The notes under the pieces were generated by a model. The model ran no database searches. It saw only the letters and a program-made list of their open reading frames with translations, and was not told the origin of the DNA. Source: Sabulicella rubraurantiaca (lineage in GTDB: Bacteria; Pseudomonadota; Alphaproteobacteria; Acetobacterales; Acetobacteraceae). From it: a stretch of 64,000 nt of DNA. Positions 33,278-41,969 of the stretch are shown piece after piece. Where the stretch lies: contig NZ_JAFEUU010000001.1 in the NCBI RefSeq assembly GCF_017355885.1, positions 558,001-622,000 of the forward strand. Direction: 5' to 3'. Each line of letters begins with the position of its first letter. The stretch's first letter is position 1. A program made the position numbers and the translations under genes.

Positions 33278-34549
33278 CTATCTCTGGAGGGCCAGGGCGA
33301 AGCCGGGGATATAGGTCGTCAACATCAGCACGGCGAGCATCACCAGGATCTGCGGCCAGATGGCCCGGGAGACGGCGCCGAGCGACAGGCCGCTGATCGC
33401 CATGCCCACGAACAGGCAGTAGCCGATGGGCGGGGCCGCCATGCCGATGGCCACATTGGTGACGATGATGGCCCCGAAATGGATCGGGTCCACCCCGAAG
33501 CCGTTGCCGATGGCAATCAGCAGCGGTCCCAGCACCACCATGATCGCGATCTCGTCCATCACCGCCGCCAGCAGGAAGAAGGCGATGTTGAGGGCCGCCA
33601 GCGCCATCCAGCGCTCGGAGAAGTTGGCGGCCATCCAGGAGGCAAAGTCCACCGCGATCCGCTCCTGCGCCACCAGCACCCCGAACCCGGCGGAGGCGGC
33701 GATGATCGCCGTCACCATGGCGCTGGTGCGCATCCCCCGCAGCACCAGGGCCGGCAGGTCGCGCAGGGCGATCCGGCGCTCCACCCAGAGACCGATCACG
33801 AGGGCATAGACACAACTCATCGCCGCGGCCTCGGTGGGGGTGAAGACCCCGCCATAGATGCCGCCCAGCACCAGGACAGGGGAAAGCAGCGCCCAGCGAC
33901 CCTGCACGATGGCCCGTCCCAGCTCACGCCAGCTTGCACGTTCCTGGCGTGGGACGCCGTGCCGGCGGGCATGGAACCAGCAGACGACCAGCAACCCGGC
34001 CGCGATGGTGAGGCCCGGCACGACGCCGGAAAGGAACAGCCGGCCGATGGATTGCTCGGCCACGATTCCCCAGATCACGAAGGCGATGGAAGGCGGGATC
34101 AGCGGACCCAGCACCCCGGCCGATACGGCGATGGAGGCGGCGAAGGCGGCGGAATACCCACCGGCGACCATGGCCGGGATCATGATGGCGCCGATCGCCG
34201 CCGTGGTGGCAGGCGCCGAGCCGGAGATGGCCGAGAACACCACCGCCGCCAGCACCGTGACCATGGCGAGCCCGCCGGTCCGGTGCCGCACGGCAGTGGA
34301 AGCCACGTCGACGAGGCGCTGCGACAGCCCGCCAGCCCCCATAATCTCCCCGGCCAGCATGAAGAGCGGGATGGCCAGGAGGCTGAAGCTTTGCGAACCC
34401 GCAACCAGCTGCTGCGCCAGGAAGGCGGGCTCCATGTCTGCCAGCAGCAGGGCGAGCGCCGTCACGCCGGCGATGGCGATGGCGAAGGGCAGGCCAAGGA
34501 TGACGAGCGCGGCGAAGCCGGCCGTCAGGGCGAGGGCGACTCCGCTCAT
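33278..34549 (-). CDS. dctM: TRAP transporter large permease (DctM family)
   Basis: This is the sodium-coupled membrane channel of a tripartite ATP-independent periplasmic transporter. It has 423 residues and about 12 helices. Typical segments are SFSLLAIPLFMLAGEIMGAGG in the N-terminal half and LGPLIPPSIAFVIWG at the first substrate hairpin. It overlaps dctQ by four bases (ATGA). Together with dctQ and dctP it forms a complete TRAP operon; the substrate (an organic acid is likely) cannot be read from sequence. Confidence 0.94.
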   Translation of the reverse strand: MSGVALALTAGFAALVILGLPFAIAIAGVTALALLLADMEPAFLAQQLVAGSQSFSLLAIPLFMLAGEIMGAGGLSQRLVDVASTAVRHRTGGLAMVTVLAAVVFSAISGSAPATTAAIGAIMIPAMVAGGYSAAFAASIAVSAGVLGPLIPPSIAFVIWGIVAEQSIGRLFLSGVVPGLTIAAGLLVVCWFHARRHGVPRQERASWRELGRAIVQGRWALLSPVLVLGGIYGGVFTPTEAAAMSCVYALVIGLWVERRIALRDLPALVLRGMRTSAMVTAIIAASAGFGVLVAQERIAVDFASWMAANFSERWMALAALNIAFFLLAAVMDEIAIMVVLGPLLIAIGNGFGVDPIHFGAIIVTNVAIGMAAPPIGYCLFVGMAISGLSLGAVSRAIWPQILVMLAVLMLTTYIPGFALALQR

Positions 34550-35016
34550 GCCGGCTCAGCCGGCCCGGGAAGCAGCGCGTGTTCCAGCGCGAAGATCATG
34601 ACCAGCGCCCCGCTCGCCGGTGCCATGGCGGTGAGGATCTCGGTCGGATAGCCGATCGCGGCGGAGATGGAGCCGCCGGTCATCTCGACGAAGCGCAGGC
34701 CGGACCAGGCGACGAAGCCGCCCAGCGCCGCTGTCGCCAGGGCCAGGACGCGCCCCCAGGCGCGGCGTGACGCCGGGGGGAGCCGCTCGGGCAACAGAGT
34801 CAGTGCGACGTGGAACCCCTCGCGCACGCCGAGGGCGAGACCGCCCAGCGTGGCCCAGGAAAACATGAGCAGCGCCAATTCCTCCGACCATGGCGGCGCC
34901 CGGTGAAAGACGTAGCGCATCACGACCTGGAGGAAGATGCTGCCCAGCATGACCGCCGCGGCCAGCACGATGCTGGCGCGCAGCAGCCAGGCGAGGGCGT
35001 CGAGCGCGCGTCCCAC
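34546..35016 (-). CDS. dctQ: TRAP transporter small permease (DctQ family)
   Basis: This four-helix membrane partner of DctM has 156 residues when started at the GTG at 35016, 1 base past the dctP stop. The family motif region VVMRYVFHRAPPWSEELALL is present near residues 35-55. The longer frame upstream lies in dctP. Confidence 0.9.
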   Translation of the reverse strand: MGRALDALAWLLRASIVLAAAVMLGSIFLQVVMRYVFHRAPPWSEELALLMFSWATLGGLALGVREGFHVALTLLPERLPPASRRAWGRVLALATAALGGFVAWSGLRFVEMTGGSISAAIGYPTEILTAMAPASGALVMIFALEHALLPGPAEPA

Positions 35017-35017
35017 G

Positions 35018-36013
35018 CTACTCCGCCGCGGCCAGCGCGTCGCGCACGATGTCGGCGCCGATCTGGCCACGGAAGCTTTCATACATCGGCAGGACAGCGC
35101 GGCGGAACGCGGCTGCGTCGGCCACGCGGTTCACCTGCATACCCTTCTGGCCTAGCGAGTCGGCGAGGGTGCGGGCGATGCGTCCCGCCTCCTCCCGCTG
35201 GGTTGCCCTCGCAGCGGCCGAGGCCTCGCGCACTGCGGCACGAAGGTCCTGCGGCAGGCGGTCATGCGCACGCTTCGCCATGCACAGCGCGATCATGGAA
35301 TAGATATGGTTGGTGAGGGACAGGTACTTGGTCACCTCGTTGTACTTGCTGGCGTCGATCACGGCGAGCGGGATCTCCAGCCCGTCCACGGCGCCCTGCT
35401 GCACGGCGGTGAAGGTCTCGCCCCAGGCCATGGGGACGGCGGTGCCGCCCAGGGCGTTGAACAGCCCGATATAGATCGGGCTTTGCAGAACGCGGAACTT
35501 CACGCCACGCACGTCGCCAGGCTCCGCAACGGGCCGGACATTGTTGATCATCTGGCGGAACCCGCCCTCCATGAAGCCGAGGGCCATCACGCCTCTCGCT
35601 TCAAGGCGTTGCGCTAGGCTCGTGCCCACTTGGCCGTCTAGGACGCGGTGCGCTTGCGCCTCGTCCCGGAACAGGAAGGGCATGTCGCAGATCTGGAAGG
35701 CCGGCTCGACCTGCGCGACCACGGCATTGGTGATGATGCCGCAATCCACCGTGCCGAGGCGCATGCCGTCCAGGAGGGGCCGCTCGTCGCCCAGCGCGCG
35801 ATTCGGAAAGAGTTGGACCTCGACGCGGCCGCCGGCGCGGCGTTCCAGCTCGGTCTTGAAGGCGCGGGCACCGATCGCATAGGGGTCCTGCGCGCCATCC
35901 GTCGTGGTCCAACCCATGCGAAGCGCCACGCGGTTCTGCGAAAGTGCGGGGGTTGCCAGAAGCGTCGCCGCGCCCAGCCCCGCCAGGCCGCGGCGGCCAA
36001 TCATCGTCATCAT
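35018..36013 (-). CDS. dctP: TRAP transporter substrate-binding protein (DctP family)
   Basis: This is a periplasmic solute receptor of 331 residues with a signal peptide (MMTMIGRRGLAGLGAATLLA, cleavage after ALS). The core shows FPNRALGDERPLLDGMRLG and the conserved substrate-carboxylate arginine region VKFRVLQSPIYIGLFNALGG. An AAAGGAA ribosome-binding site precedes the ATG. It is the first gene of dctPQM, divergent from the DUF1643 gene with 84 bases between starts. Confidence 0.93.
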   Translation of the reverse strand: MMTMIGRRGLAGLGAATLLATPALSQNRVALRMGWTTTDGAQDPYAIGARAFKTELERRAGGRVEVQLFPNRALGDERPLLDGMRLGTVDCGIITNAVVAQVEPAFQICDMPFLFRDEAQAHRVLDGQVGTSLAQRLEARGVMALGFMEGGFRQMINNVRPVAEPGDVRGVKFRVLQSPIYIGLFNALGGTAVPMAWGETFTAVQQGAVDGLEIPLAVIDASKYNEVTKYLSLTNHIYSMIALCMAKRAHDRLPQDLRAAVREASAAARATQREEAGRIARTLADSLGQKGMQVNRVADAAAFRRAVLPMYESFRGQIGADIVRDALAAAE

Positions 36014-36097
36014 GGATCGTTCCTTTCCCTCGGCCGGCGGGGCCGGCTCCGCGGGCGGAGGCTAGGCACAGGCGCAGGGTGCCGCAAGGATGACGCC

Positions 36098-36655
36098 ATG
36101 TCCGATCCTCATGACCCTGGCGGCCGTGTCCGGCTGCGCCTCGCGGAGGACGTGGTGTCCGAAGCCGAGTTCTCTCCTTGCCGGCGCTGGCGCTGGACCC
36201 TGGAGCGGCGGTGGGACGGGCGACCCATCGGCAGCCCAGGAGTGGCGGCGGTGATCGGCATGAACCCTTCCACCGCCGACGTGGACGTGGATGACCCGAC
36301 CGTTCAGGGCGTGATGTGGCGCGCCCGGCACCTCTGGGGGGCAGGGGGCTGCGTGATGCTGAATGCCTTCGCCTATCGCGTCACCGACAAGCGGCGGCTC
36401 CTGGAAGTGGACGATCCGGTGGGGGCGGAGAATGATGCCGCCATCGCCCGCCACGCTGCACGCGCCTCGACCCTGGTCGTGGCCTGGGGGCAACCGCCCA
36501 AGCCGCTCGCATGGCGAGGGCCGCAGCTTGCGTCCATGCTCGCCGGGCTGGGGCTGCGGCCGCTCTGCTTCGGGGTGAACGGGGATGGCAGCCCGAAGCA
36601 TCCGCTCTACCAGAGGCGCGATGCGCCCCTCATCCCCTATCCGATCAGGAGCTGA
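36098..36655 (+). CDS. DUF1643 domain-containing protein
   Basis: This 185-residue cytoplasmic protein starts at the ATG at 36098 after AAGGA. The DUF1643 hallmark VIGMNPSTADVDVDDPTVQ is present, with a later VVAWGQPPK strand and the ending KHPLYQRRDAPLIPY. The family has no established biochemical role. The longer frame upstream overlaps dctP antisense and is rejected. Its last 19 bases overlap the convergent transketolase-like gene. Confidence 0.88.
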   Translation: MSDPHDPGGRVRLRLAEDVVSEAEFSPCRRWRWTLERRWDGRPIGSPGVAAVIGMNPSTADVDVDDPTVQGVMWRARHLWGAGGCVMLNAFAYRVTDKRRLLEVDDPVGAENDAAIARHAARASTLVVAWGQPPKPLAWRGPQLASMLAGLGLRPLCFGVNGDGSPKHPLYQRRDAPLIPYPIRS

Positions 36656-39024
36656 GCGCAAGCATCCAGGATCGTCGCCTCATCCAGCCCGTACTCGGCG
36701 TAGAGGTCGGGGAGGTCGCCAGCCTGGCCGAAGCGGTCCACGCCCAGCGCCGCGACGCGTTGCCCGCGCACCGCGCCCAGCCAGTCCAGCGAGGCCGGGT
36801 GCCCATCAAGCACCGTAACGAGCCCTGCCTCCGGCGCCAGCGGCGCAAGCAGCGACTCGATGTGGGAGGGAGCAGCGCCCGGCCCGCCGCGTGCCCGGCG
36901 GCGGGCTTCCAGCCAGCCCTGGTGCAGCCGGTCGGGGCTTGTGACGGCGAGAAGCCCAGCGCCCGGCTCCTCCTCGCGCAGCGATTCGAAGGCGGCCATC
37001 GCCTCGGGAGCGACCGGCCCCTGATAGGCGATAGCGATGCGCGCGCCGGGCGCGGGCGGCACCATCCAGTAGCCGCCGGCGATCACCGCATCCGGGTCCA
37101 GATCGCGCTTGGGCTGGGCGAGGCCGCGCGTCGAGAGGCGCAGCCATACGGAGGTACCGTTCTCCGCCTGCATGTACGCGAAGGCGTGGCGCATCAGCAC
37201 GGCAAGTTCGTCGGCAAAGGCGGGCTCGTAGCTGGATAGCCGGTCCTGCGCCATGCCGATCAGCGGCGTGTTGACCGACTGGTGCTGCCCTCCTTCCGGC
37301 GCCAGCGTCAGCCCCGACGGGGTTGAGACCAGCAGGAAGCGCGCATCCATGTAGCAGCCGTAGATCAGCGCATCGAGGCCACGATTGACGAAGGGATCGT
37401 ACACCGTCCCGATCGGCAGCAGCCGCGCGCCATAGAGGGAATGGGCAAGGCCGCACGCCGCCAGCACGAGGAACAAATTCTGCTCGGCGATGCCGAGTTC
37501 GATGTGCTGCCCCTCGGGCGACATGCCCCATCGTTGCGCCGAGGCCAGCTTGGCGTCGCGGAACACGTCGTTCTTCTTGTGCCGGTCGAAGATGCCGCGC
37601 CGGTTCACCCAGGGACCCAGATTGGTGGAGACGGTCACGTCCGGGCTGGTGGTGACGATGCGTGAGGCCAGGGGGCCGTATTCCCCCTCCCCGCGGCCGA
37701 TGCCGGCCAGGATTTCGCCGAAGGCGGCCTGGGTGGAAAGTTTGCGCCCTTCCGGCACCTTGGGAATCGGGAACGCATCGGGCACCGGAATGGTCGGGGC
37801 GGACAGGCGCCGCCCCTCGGGCGTCAGCGGCTTGGCGAAGGGCGCATCCTCGACGATGCGGCGCAGCTCCGCCTCCGGGAAGGGAAGCCCCTCGAACGGG
37901 TCCCATTCATGGCCGGGACGGATGTCCATCTCCGCCCGGAACCCCTCCATCTGCTCCTTGGTCATCAGCCCGGCATGATTGTCCTTATGCCCGGCAAAAG
38001 GCAGGCCCATGCCCTTGATGGTGTAGGCGATGAAGCAGGTGGGCTGGTCCCCGGCGGCGTCCTGGGCGCGGAAGGCTTCAAGCAGCGTTTCGACGTCATG
38101 CCCGCCGAGATTGGTCATCAGCCCGGCCAGTTCATCATCGGAGAGCGGGTCGATGATCGCCCGCACCCCAGGCTCGCGGCCCAGCTCTGCCAGGAGCGCC
38201 GCGCGCCACGCGGTGCCGCCCTGGAAGGTGAGCGCCGCGTAGAGACTATTGGGGCAGTCATCGATCCAGCGGCGCAGCGCCTCGCCGCCCTCGCGGGCGA
38301 AGGCGGCCTGGAGCTTGCGGCCATATTTCAGGGTGACGACATTCCACCCCATGTCGCGGAATAGCCCCTCGATGCGGCCGAAGAGGCGGTCCTGCACCAC
38401 GGAATCGAGACTCTGGCGGTTGTAGTCCACGACCCACCAGACATCGCGGATATCGTGCTTCCAGCCTTCGAGCAGGGCTTCGTAGATATTGCCCTCGTCC
38501 AGCTCCGCGTCGCCGACGATGGCCACGTGGCGCCCGGCCGGCACGCCCGGGGGCGCGAGATCCTTCAGCCGGACGTAATCCTGCACGAGCGATCCGAACG
38601 AGGTCAGCGCCACGCCAAGCCCGACCGAGCCGGTGGAGAAATCCACCTCCGCCCCGTCCTTCATGCGGGAGGGATAGGGTTGGATGCCGCCGAACTGGCG
38701 CAGCGTCTCCATCCGCTCCGGCGACTGGCGGCCCATCAGCAGGTTGATGGCGTGGAAGACCGGCCCTGCATGAGGCTTCACGGCCACGCGATCCGCGGGC
38801 CGCAGCACCTCGAAATACAGCGCCGTCATGATGGACACGCAGGAGGCGCAGGAGGCCTGGTGCCCACCGACCTTCAGCCCGTCCCGGTTGGGACGGACGT
38901 GGTTGGCGTGGTGGATCATCCAGGCGGACAGCCAGAGCAGCTTGCGTTCGATGGCGTGCAAGAGCTCGATACGCTGCGCCTCGGCCGGGGTGTGGGCGCG
39001 CTGCGCCAGGGCCTGCTGATTCAT
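36637..39024 (-). CDS. homodimeric E1/transketolase-like thiamine-diphosphate enzyme
   Basis: This 795-residue protein has the domain order of the homodimeric pyruvate dehydrogenase E1 and transketolase families. An N-terminal thiamine-diphosphate domain carries the GDAELDEGNIYEALLEGWKH motif (GD...N-type, binding Mg-ThDP). Then come the AceE-like segment GMGLPFAGHKDNHAGLMT, a central Pyr domain with HIELGIAEQNLFLVLAACGL (the catalytic glutamate region), and a C-terminal domain. It is about 90 residues shorter than AceE, and no E2 or E3 gene is nearby. It could act on pyruvate or another 2-oxoacid, or as a transketolase; substrate is undetermined. Its neighbour is malonyl-CoA decarboxylase. 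Confidence 0.8.
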   Translation of the reverse strand: MNQQALAQRAHTPAEAQRIELLHAIERKLLWLSAWMIHHANHVRPNRDGLKVGGHQASCASCVSIMTALYFEVLRPADRVAVKPHAGPVFHAINLLMGRQSPERMETLRQFGGIQPYPSRMKDGAEVDFSTGSVGLGVALTSFGSLVQDYVRLKDLAPPGVPAGRHVAIVGDAELDEGNIYEALLEGWKHDIRDVWWVVDYNRQSLDSVVQDRLFGRIEGLFRDMGWNVVTLKYGRKLQAAFAREGGEALRRWIDDCPNSLYAALTFQGGTAWRAALLAELGREPGVRAIIDPLSDDELAGLMTNLGGHDVETLLEAFRAQDAAGDQPTCFIAYTIKGMGLPFAGHKDNHAGLMTKEQMEGFRAEMDIRPGHEWDPFEGLPFPEAELRRIVEDAPFAKPLTPEGRRLSAPTIPVPDAFPIPKVPEGRKLSTQAAFGEILAGIGRGEGEYGPLASRIVTTSPDVTVSTNLGPWVNRRGIFDRHKKNDVFRDAKLASAQRWGMSPEGQHIELGIAEQNLFLVLAACGLAHSLYGARLLPIGTVYDPFVNRGLDALIYGCYMDARFLLVSTPSGLTLAPEGGQHQSVNTPLIGMAQDRLSSYEPAFADELAVLMRHAFAYMQAENGTSVWLRLSTRGLAQPKRDLDPDAVIAGGYWMVPPAPGARIAIAYQGPVAPEAMAAFESLREEEPGAGLLAVTSPDRLHQGWLEARRRARGGPGAAPSHIESLLAPLAPEAGLVTVLDGHPASLDWLGAVRGQRVAALGVDRFGQAGDLPDLYAEYGLDEATILDACAQLLIG

Positions 39025-39062
39025 CGGGGTTCCTCCGGCTTGTCCCCGACTCTACCCGGGAT

Positions 39063-40463
39063 TCAGCTCTTCACAAGTTTCCGAACATGGGCGGACATGG
39101 CGCGCTTGCCCTCACCCGCATAGGCCTCGTGGTTGTCTTCGATCGCCTCGGGGTCATAGAGGTAGTTGACCATCATCCCCGCGCTCTCGCGCATGCCCTT
39201 GGCGCTGATGTCGCCGCGCCAGTTCAGCCGCTCGATCCGCGCGCCGTTGCTCAGGTGGAAATGCGCGACTGGGTCGGCGGCGCGCTTCGGGTTCCGCCCG
39301 CCTTCCACGGCGAGGTAGCGCAGGCAGAGGCGGTTCAGCACCGGTTCCAGCGCCTTCATGGTGGGCATGTCCCAATCCTTGCGCGCCATCAGCATCTGCA
39401 GCGCGGCGAGGCCCGAGGTGCCGGGCGCGGCCTGGGCCGCCTGGCGCAGCGACTCCGTCTCCTCGGGCGTCAGCAGCCCTTCGGCCCCAGCCTCCTCCCG
39501 CGCCGCGAGCCAGCGGCAGAAGCCGGGGATGGGCGAGAGGGTGGCGAAGTTGCGCAGGTTGCGGAATTCCTGGCTCAGCACGTCGACCACGCGCTTGATC
39601 AGGAAGTTGCCGAAAGCGATGCCGTCCAGGCCGCGCTGGCAGTTGTTGATGCTGTAGAAGATGGCGGTGTCGGCCTTGGCCGGGTCCATCACATCCGCCG
39701 TCGGGTCCAGAAGGGCCTGGACGCTGCCGGCGAGGCCCTGGACCAGCGCGATCTCCACGAAGATCAGCGGCTCCTCAGGCATGCGGGGGTGGAAGAAGGC
39801 GTAGCAGCGTCGGTCGCTGTCCAGACGGTTCTTCAGGTCTTCCCAGCTTTCGATGCGGTGCACCGCCTCGTATCGGATCAGCTTCTCGAGCAGGGCGGCG
39901 GGGCTGTTCCAGTCGATGCGGCGCAGCTCCAGGAAGCTCACATCGAACCAGGAGGCGAGCAGCGTCTTGAGATCCGCCTCAAGCGCTCGCAGCAGCGGGT
40001 CGTCGCCCATCAACCCCAGCAGGTCCTCGCGCAGATCCACCAGCAGCTTCACCCCGTCGGGAATGCCGGTGAACTGCGTCATGAGACGGACGCGCGGGCT
40101 TTCCAGCGCGCGGCGCAGCGCGACCTTGGCCGCGGCCTTGCCGGCCACGTCGGTGGCGCTGGTCCATTGGGCCATGGCGTTCTCGACGGCGACGGGGTCG
40201 GCGTCGAACTCAGCCAGGGTGCGGAGGAAGGAGAGCCGGTCGGCCGCAGGCAGGGAGCGATAGGCCGCTGCAAGCTTTGCCGCGCGCGCGCGCGCGGAAA
40301 CTTCGCCGCCCCGCGCGGCCAGGCAGGCCCGCATCTGTTCGGCGATCGAGAGTTCTTCTTCGCGGCCCGAGACCCGCTCCGCCATATCCCGCCAAAGGCC
40401 TGTCACGCGGCGGAGAGCACGGTCCACCAGGGTTTCGGCGGGAATTACGGCGACGTCGGACAT
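39063..40463 (-). CDS. malonyl-CoA decarboxylase
   Basis: This enzyme converts malonyl-CoA to acetyl-CoA. It has 466 residues from the ATG at 40463, which shares one base with the upstream stop (TGATG). A helical N-terminal oligomerisation domain (about 1-190) is followed by a GNAT-like catalytic domain. Visible motifs are FFHPRMPEEPLIFVEIAL, YSINNCQRGLDGIAFGNFL, TLSPIPGF, and FHLSNGARIERLNWRGD with its catalytic histidine. A (CG)7 run at 40281-40294 encodes an ARARA stretch. It is coupled to the NAD(P)HX repair gene. Confidence 0.93.
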   Translation of the reverse strand: MSDVAVIPAETLVDRALRRVTGLWRDMAERVSGREEELSIAEQMRACLAARGGEVSARARAAKLAAAYRSLPAADRLSFLRTLAEFDADPVAVENAMAQWTSATDVAGKAAAKVALRRALESPRVRLMTQFTGIPDGVKLLVDLREDLLGLMGDDPLLRALEADLKTLLASWFDVSFLELRRIDWNSPAALLEKLIRYEAVHRIESWEDLKNRLDSDRRCYAFFHPRMPEEPLIFVEIALVQGLAGSVQALLDPTADVMDPAKADTAIFYSINNCQRGLDGIAFGNFLIKRVVDVLSQEFRNLRNFATLSPIPGFCRWLAAREEAGAEGLLTPEETESLRQAAQAAPGTSGLAALQMLMARKDWDMPTMKALEPVLNRLCLRYLAVEGGRNPKRAADPVAHFHLSNGARIERLNWRGDISAKGMRESAGMMVNYLYDPEAIEDNHEAYAGEGKRAMSAHVRKLVKS

Positions 40464-41923
40464 CAAGCTTCTCTCCGGGTGGTTGCATATCCTAACGCCG
40501 CAACATGCAGAAATGTAGCGTGAATTTGCTGTGGCAGATCCTCGGCGATCATGCCAGGACCGGCCCTGCGCGCCGCCTCGCCGTGCAGCCAGGCCGCTGC
40601 GCAGGCCGCTTCGAAGGATGGCATTCCCTGGGCCAGCAAGGCGGCGGCGATACCGGCCAGCACGTCTCCAGTTCCGCCGCTGGCCAGCCAAGCGGGTGCG
40701 TTGTCGTTGATGGTCGCTCGCCCGTCAGGTGCCGCCACCACCGTGTCGCTGCCCTTCAACAGGACAACTGAGCCAGATTGGGATGCGGCCCTCCTTGCCG
40801 CGCCGAGCCGATCGTTCCCGACCTCGCCGAAGAGCCGGGCGAACTCGGCCGAGTGGGGCGTCATGATCGCCGCACCCTCCAACCGGTCCGCGTGCCCGGC
40901 GAGGGCGGTGAGTGCCCCCGCGTCGAGGACAAGCCGCTTTCCGGCGGCGAGCAGCGCGGCGACCGCTCCACGCGTCGTGGCATCCGGGGGTAGGCCCGGG
41001 CCCACGCAGAAGACGTCGCGCCGCCCGTCCTCCAGCAGCGCTTCGGGCCAATCACCGGTAAGGGTCAGGGCGCCCGGTTCTGCCATGCGGTGGGCGCGCG
41101 CCGCCTCCCCCGACTCGCAAGCCAGGGTAACGAGGCCGGCCCCGGCGCGGCGCGCACCCCGCGCCGCCAGCAGCGCGGCGCCCGACATCGCGTCGGAGGA
41201 AAGAATGGTGACATGCCCGCGCGCGTGCTTGTGCGTCGCAGCCCCAGGCTGCGGAAGCTGCCACAGCGTCGGGTTGTTGCGGAAGGTGCGGGGAGCGATC
41301 CGCTCCAGCACCGCTTCCGGTAAGCCGATCTCCGCCAGCAACGTTTCGCCGCACAGGTCGCGCCCGGGCAGGAGAAGATGGCCCGGCTTCAGCCGAAAGA
41401 AGGTGACGGTCAGTGCCGCTTGCGGCGCAAATCCGTGCACCGCGCCGGTCGCGCCATCCACCCCGCTCGGCACGTCCACCGCCACGATGGGCGCCCGGAT
41501 GACAGAGAGGGTTTCCGCCACAAGCCCATCCACCGCGCGCGACAGGCCAGCGCCGAACACCGCGTCCACCACCAGCCCGGCGCGCGCCACGGATGCGGGC
41601 GCGAAGGGGCGAACGGGGCCGCGCCAGCGCGCGGCGGCACCTACCGCATCGCCGCCGGGTGGGGCTAGCGGCGCCACGGCAACATCCCAGCCCGCACGCT
41701 CCAGGTGCCGCGCCGCGACATACCCGTCGCCGCCATTATGCCCCGGCCCGGCCAGCACCAAGACCGGGGCCGGCCGGAAGCGCGACCGGATCGCGTGCGC
41801 CACGGCTGTCCCGGCCGCCTCCATCAGCGCCGGTCCGTTTCCGGCGAGGCGGTCGGCCTCGGCCATCTCGGTGGGGGACAGCAATTCGCTGGGGGTTGCG
41901 GCACGGCTGATCATCGCGCTCAT
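40463..41923 (-). CDS. nnr: bifunctional NAD(P)H-hydrate epimerase / ADP-dependent dehydratase
   Basis: This enzyme repairs hydrated NAD(P)H. The N-terminal YjeF_N epimerase domain (about residues 10-210) shows LVLAGPGHNGGDGYVAARHL and VAVDVPSGVDG. The C-terminal dehydratase domain (about 225-486) has FCVGPGL, LVLDAGALTAL, TPHSAEFARLFG and the phosphate/ADP loop ASGGTGDVLAGIAAALLAQG. It has 486 residues from the ATG at 41923; the ATG at 41914 is the alternative, and neither has a strong ribosome-binding site. It is divergent from the sulfite dehydrogenase gene by 46 bases. Confidence 0.94.
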   Translation of the reverse strand: MSAMISRAATPSELLSPTEMAEADRLAGNGPALMEAAGTAVAHAIRSRFRPAPVLVLAGPGHNGGDGYVAARHLERAGWDVAVAPLAPPGGDAVGAAARWRGPVRPFAPASVARAGLVVDAVFGAGLSRAVDGLVAETLSVIRAPIVAVDVPSGVDGATGAVHGFAPQAALTVTFFRLKPGHLLLPGRDLCGETLLAEIGLPEAVLERIAPRTFRNNPTLWQLPQPGAATHKHARGHVTILSSDAMSGAALLAARGARRAGAGLVTLACESGEAARAHRMAEPGALTLTGDWPEALLEDGRRDVFCVGPGLPPDATTRGAVAALLAAGKRLVLDAGALTALAGHADRLEGAAIMTPHSAEFARLFGEVGNDRLGAARRAASQSGSVVLLKGSDTVVAAPDGRATINDNAPAWLASGGTGDVLAGIAAALLAQGMPSFEAACAAAWLHGEAARRAGPGMIAEDLPQQIHATFLHVAALGYATTRREA

Positions 41924-41969
41924 AATCAGACGAAGCCGCGCAAAAGCGGAACAGCCGGAGGAAACACCC

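Noticed and set aside
33072-33815. Upstream extension of the trigger factor frame
   Set aside because: It crosses tRNA-Leu and part of dctM; the conserved N-terminus starts at 33071.
40281-40294. Alternating (CG)7 run
   Set aside because: It lies within malonyl-CoA decarboxylase as an ordinary ARARA codon run; expected by chance at this GC content.
40551-41969. Long upstream extension of the sulfite dehydrogenase frame
   Set aside because: It runs antisense to the NAD(P)HX repair gene, and the real protein begins with the Tat leader at 41970.
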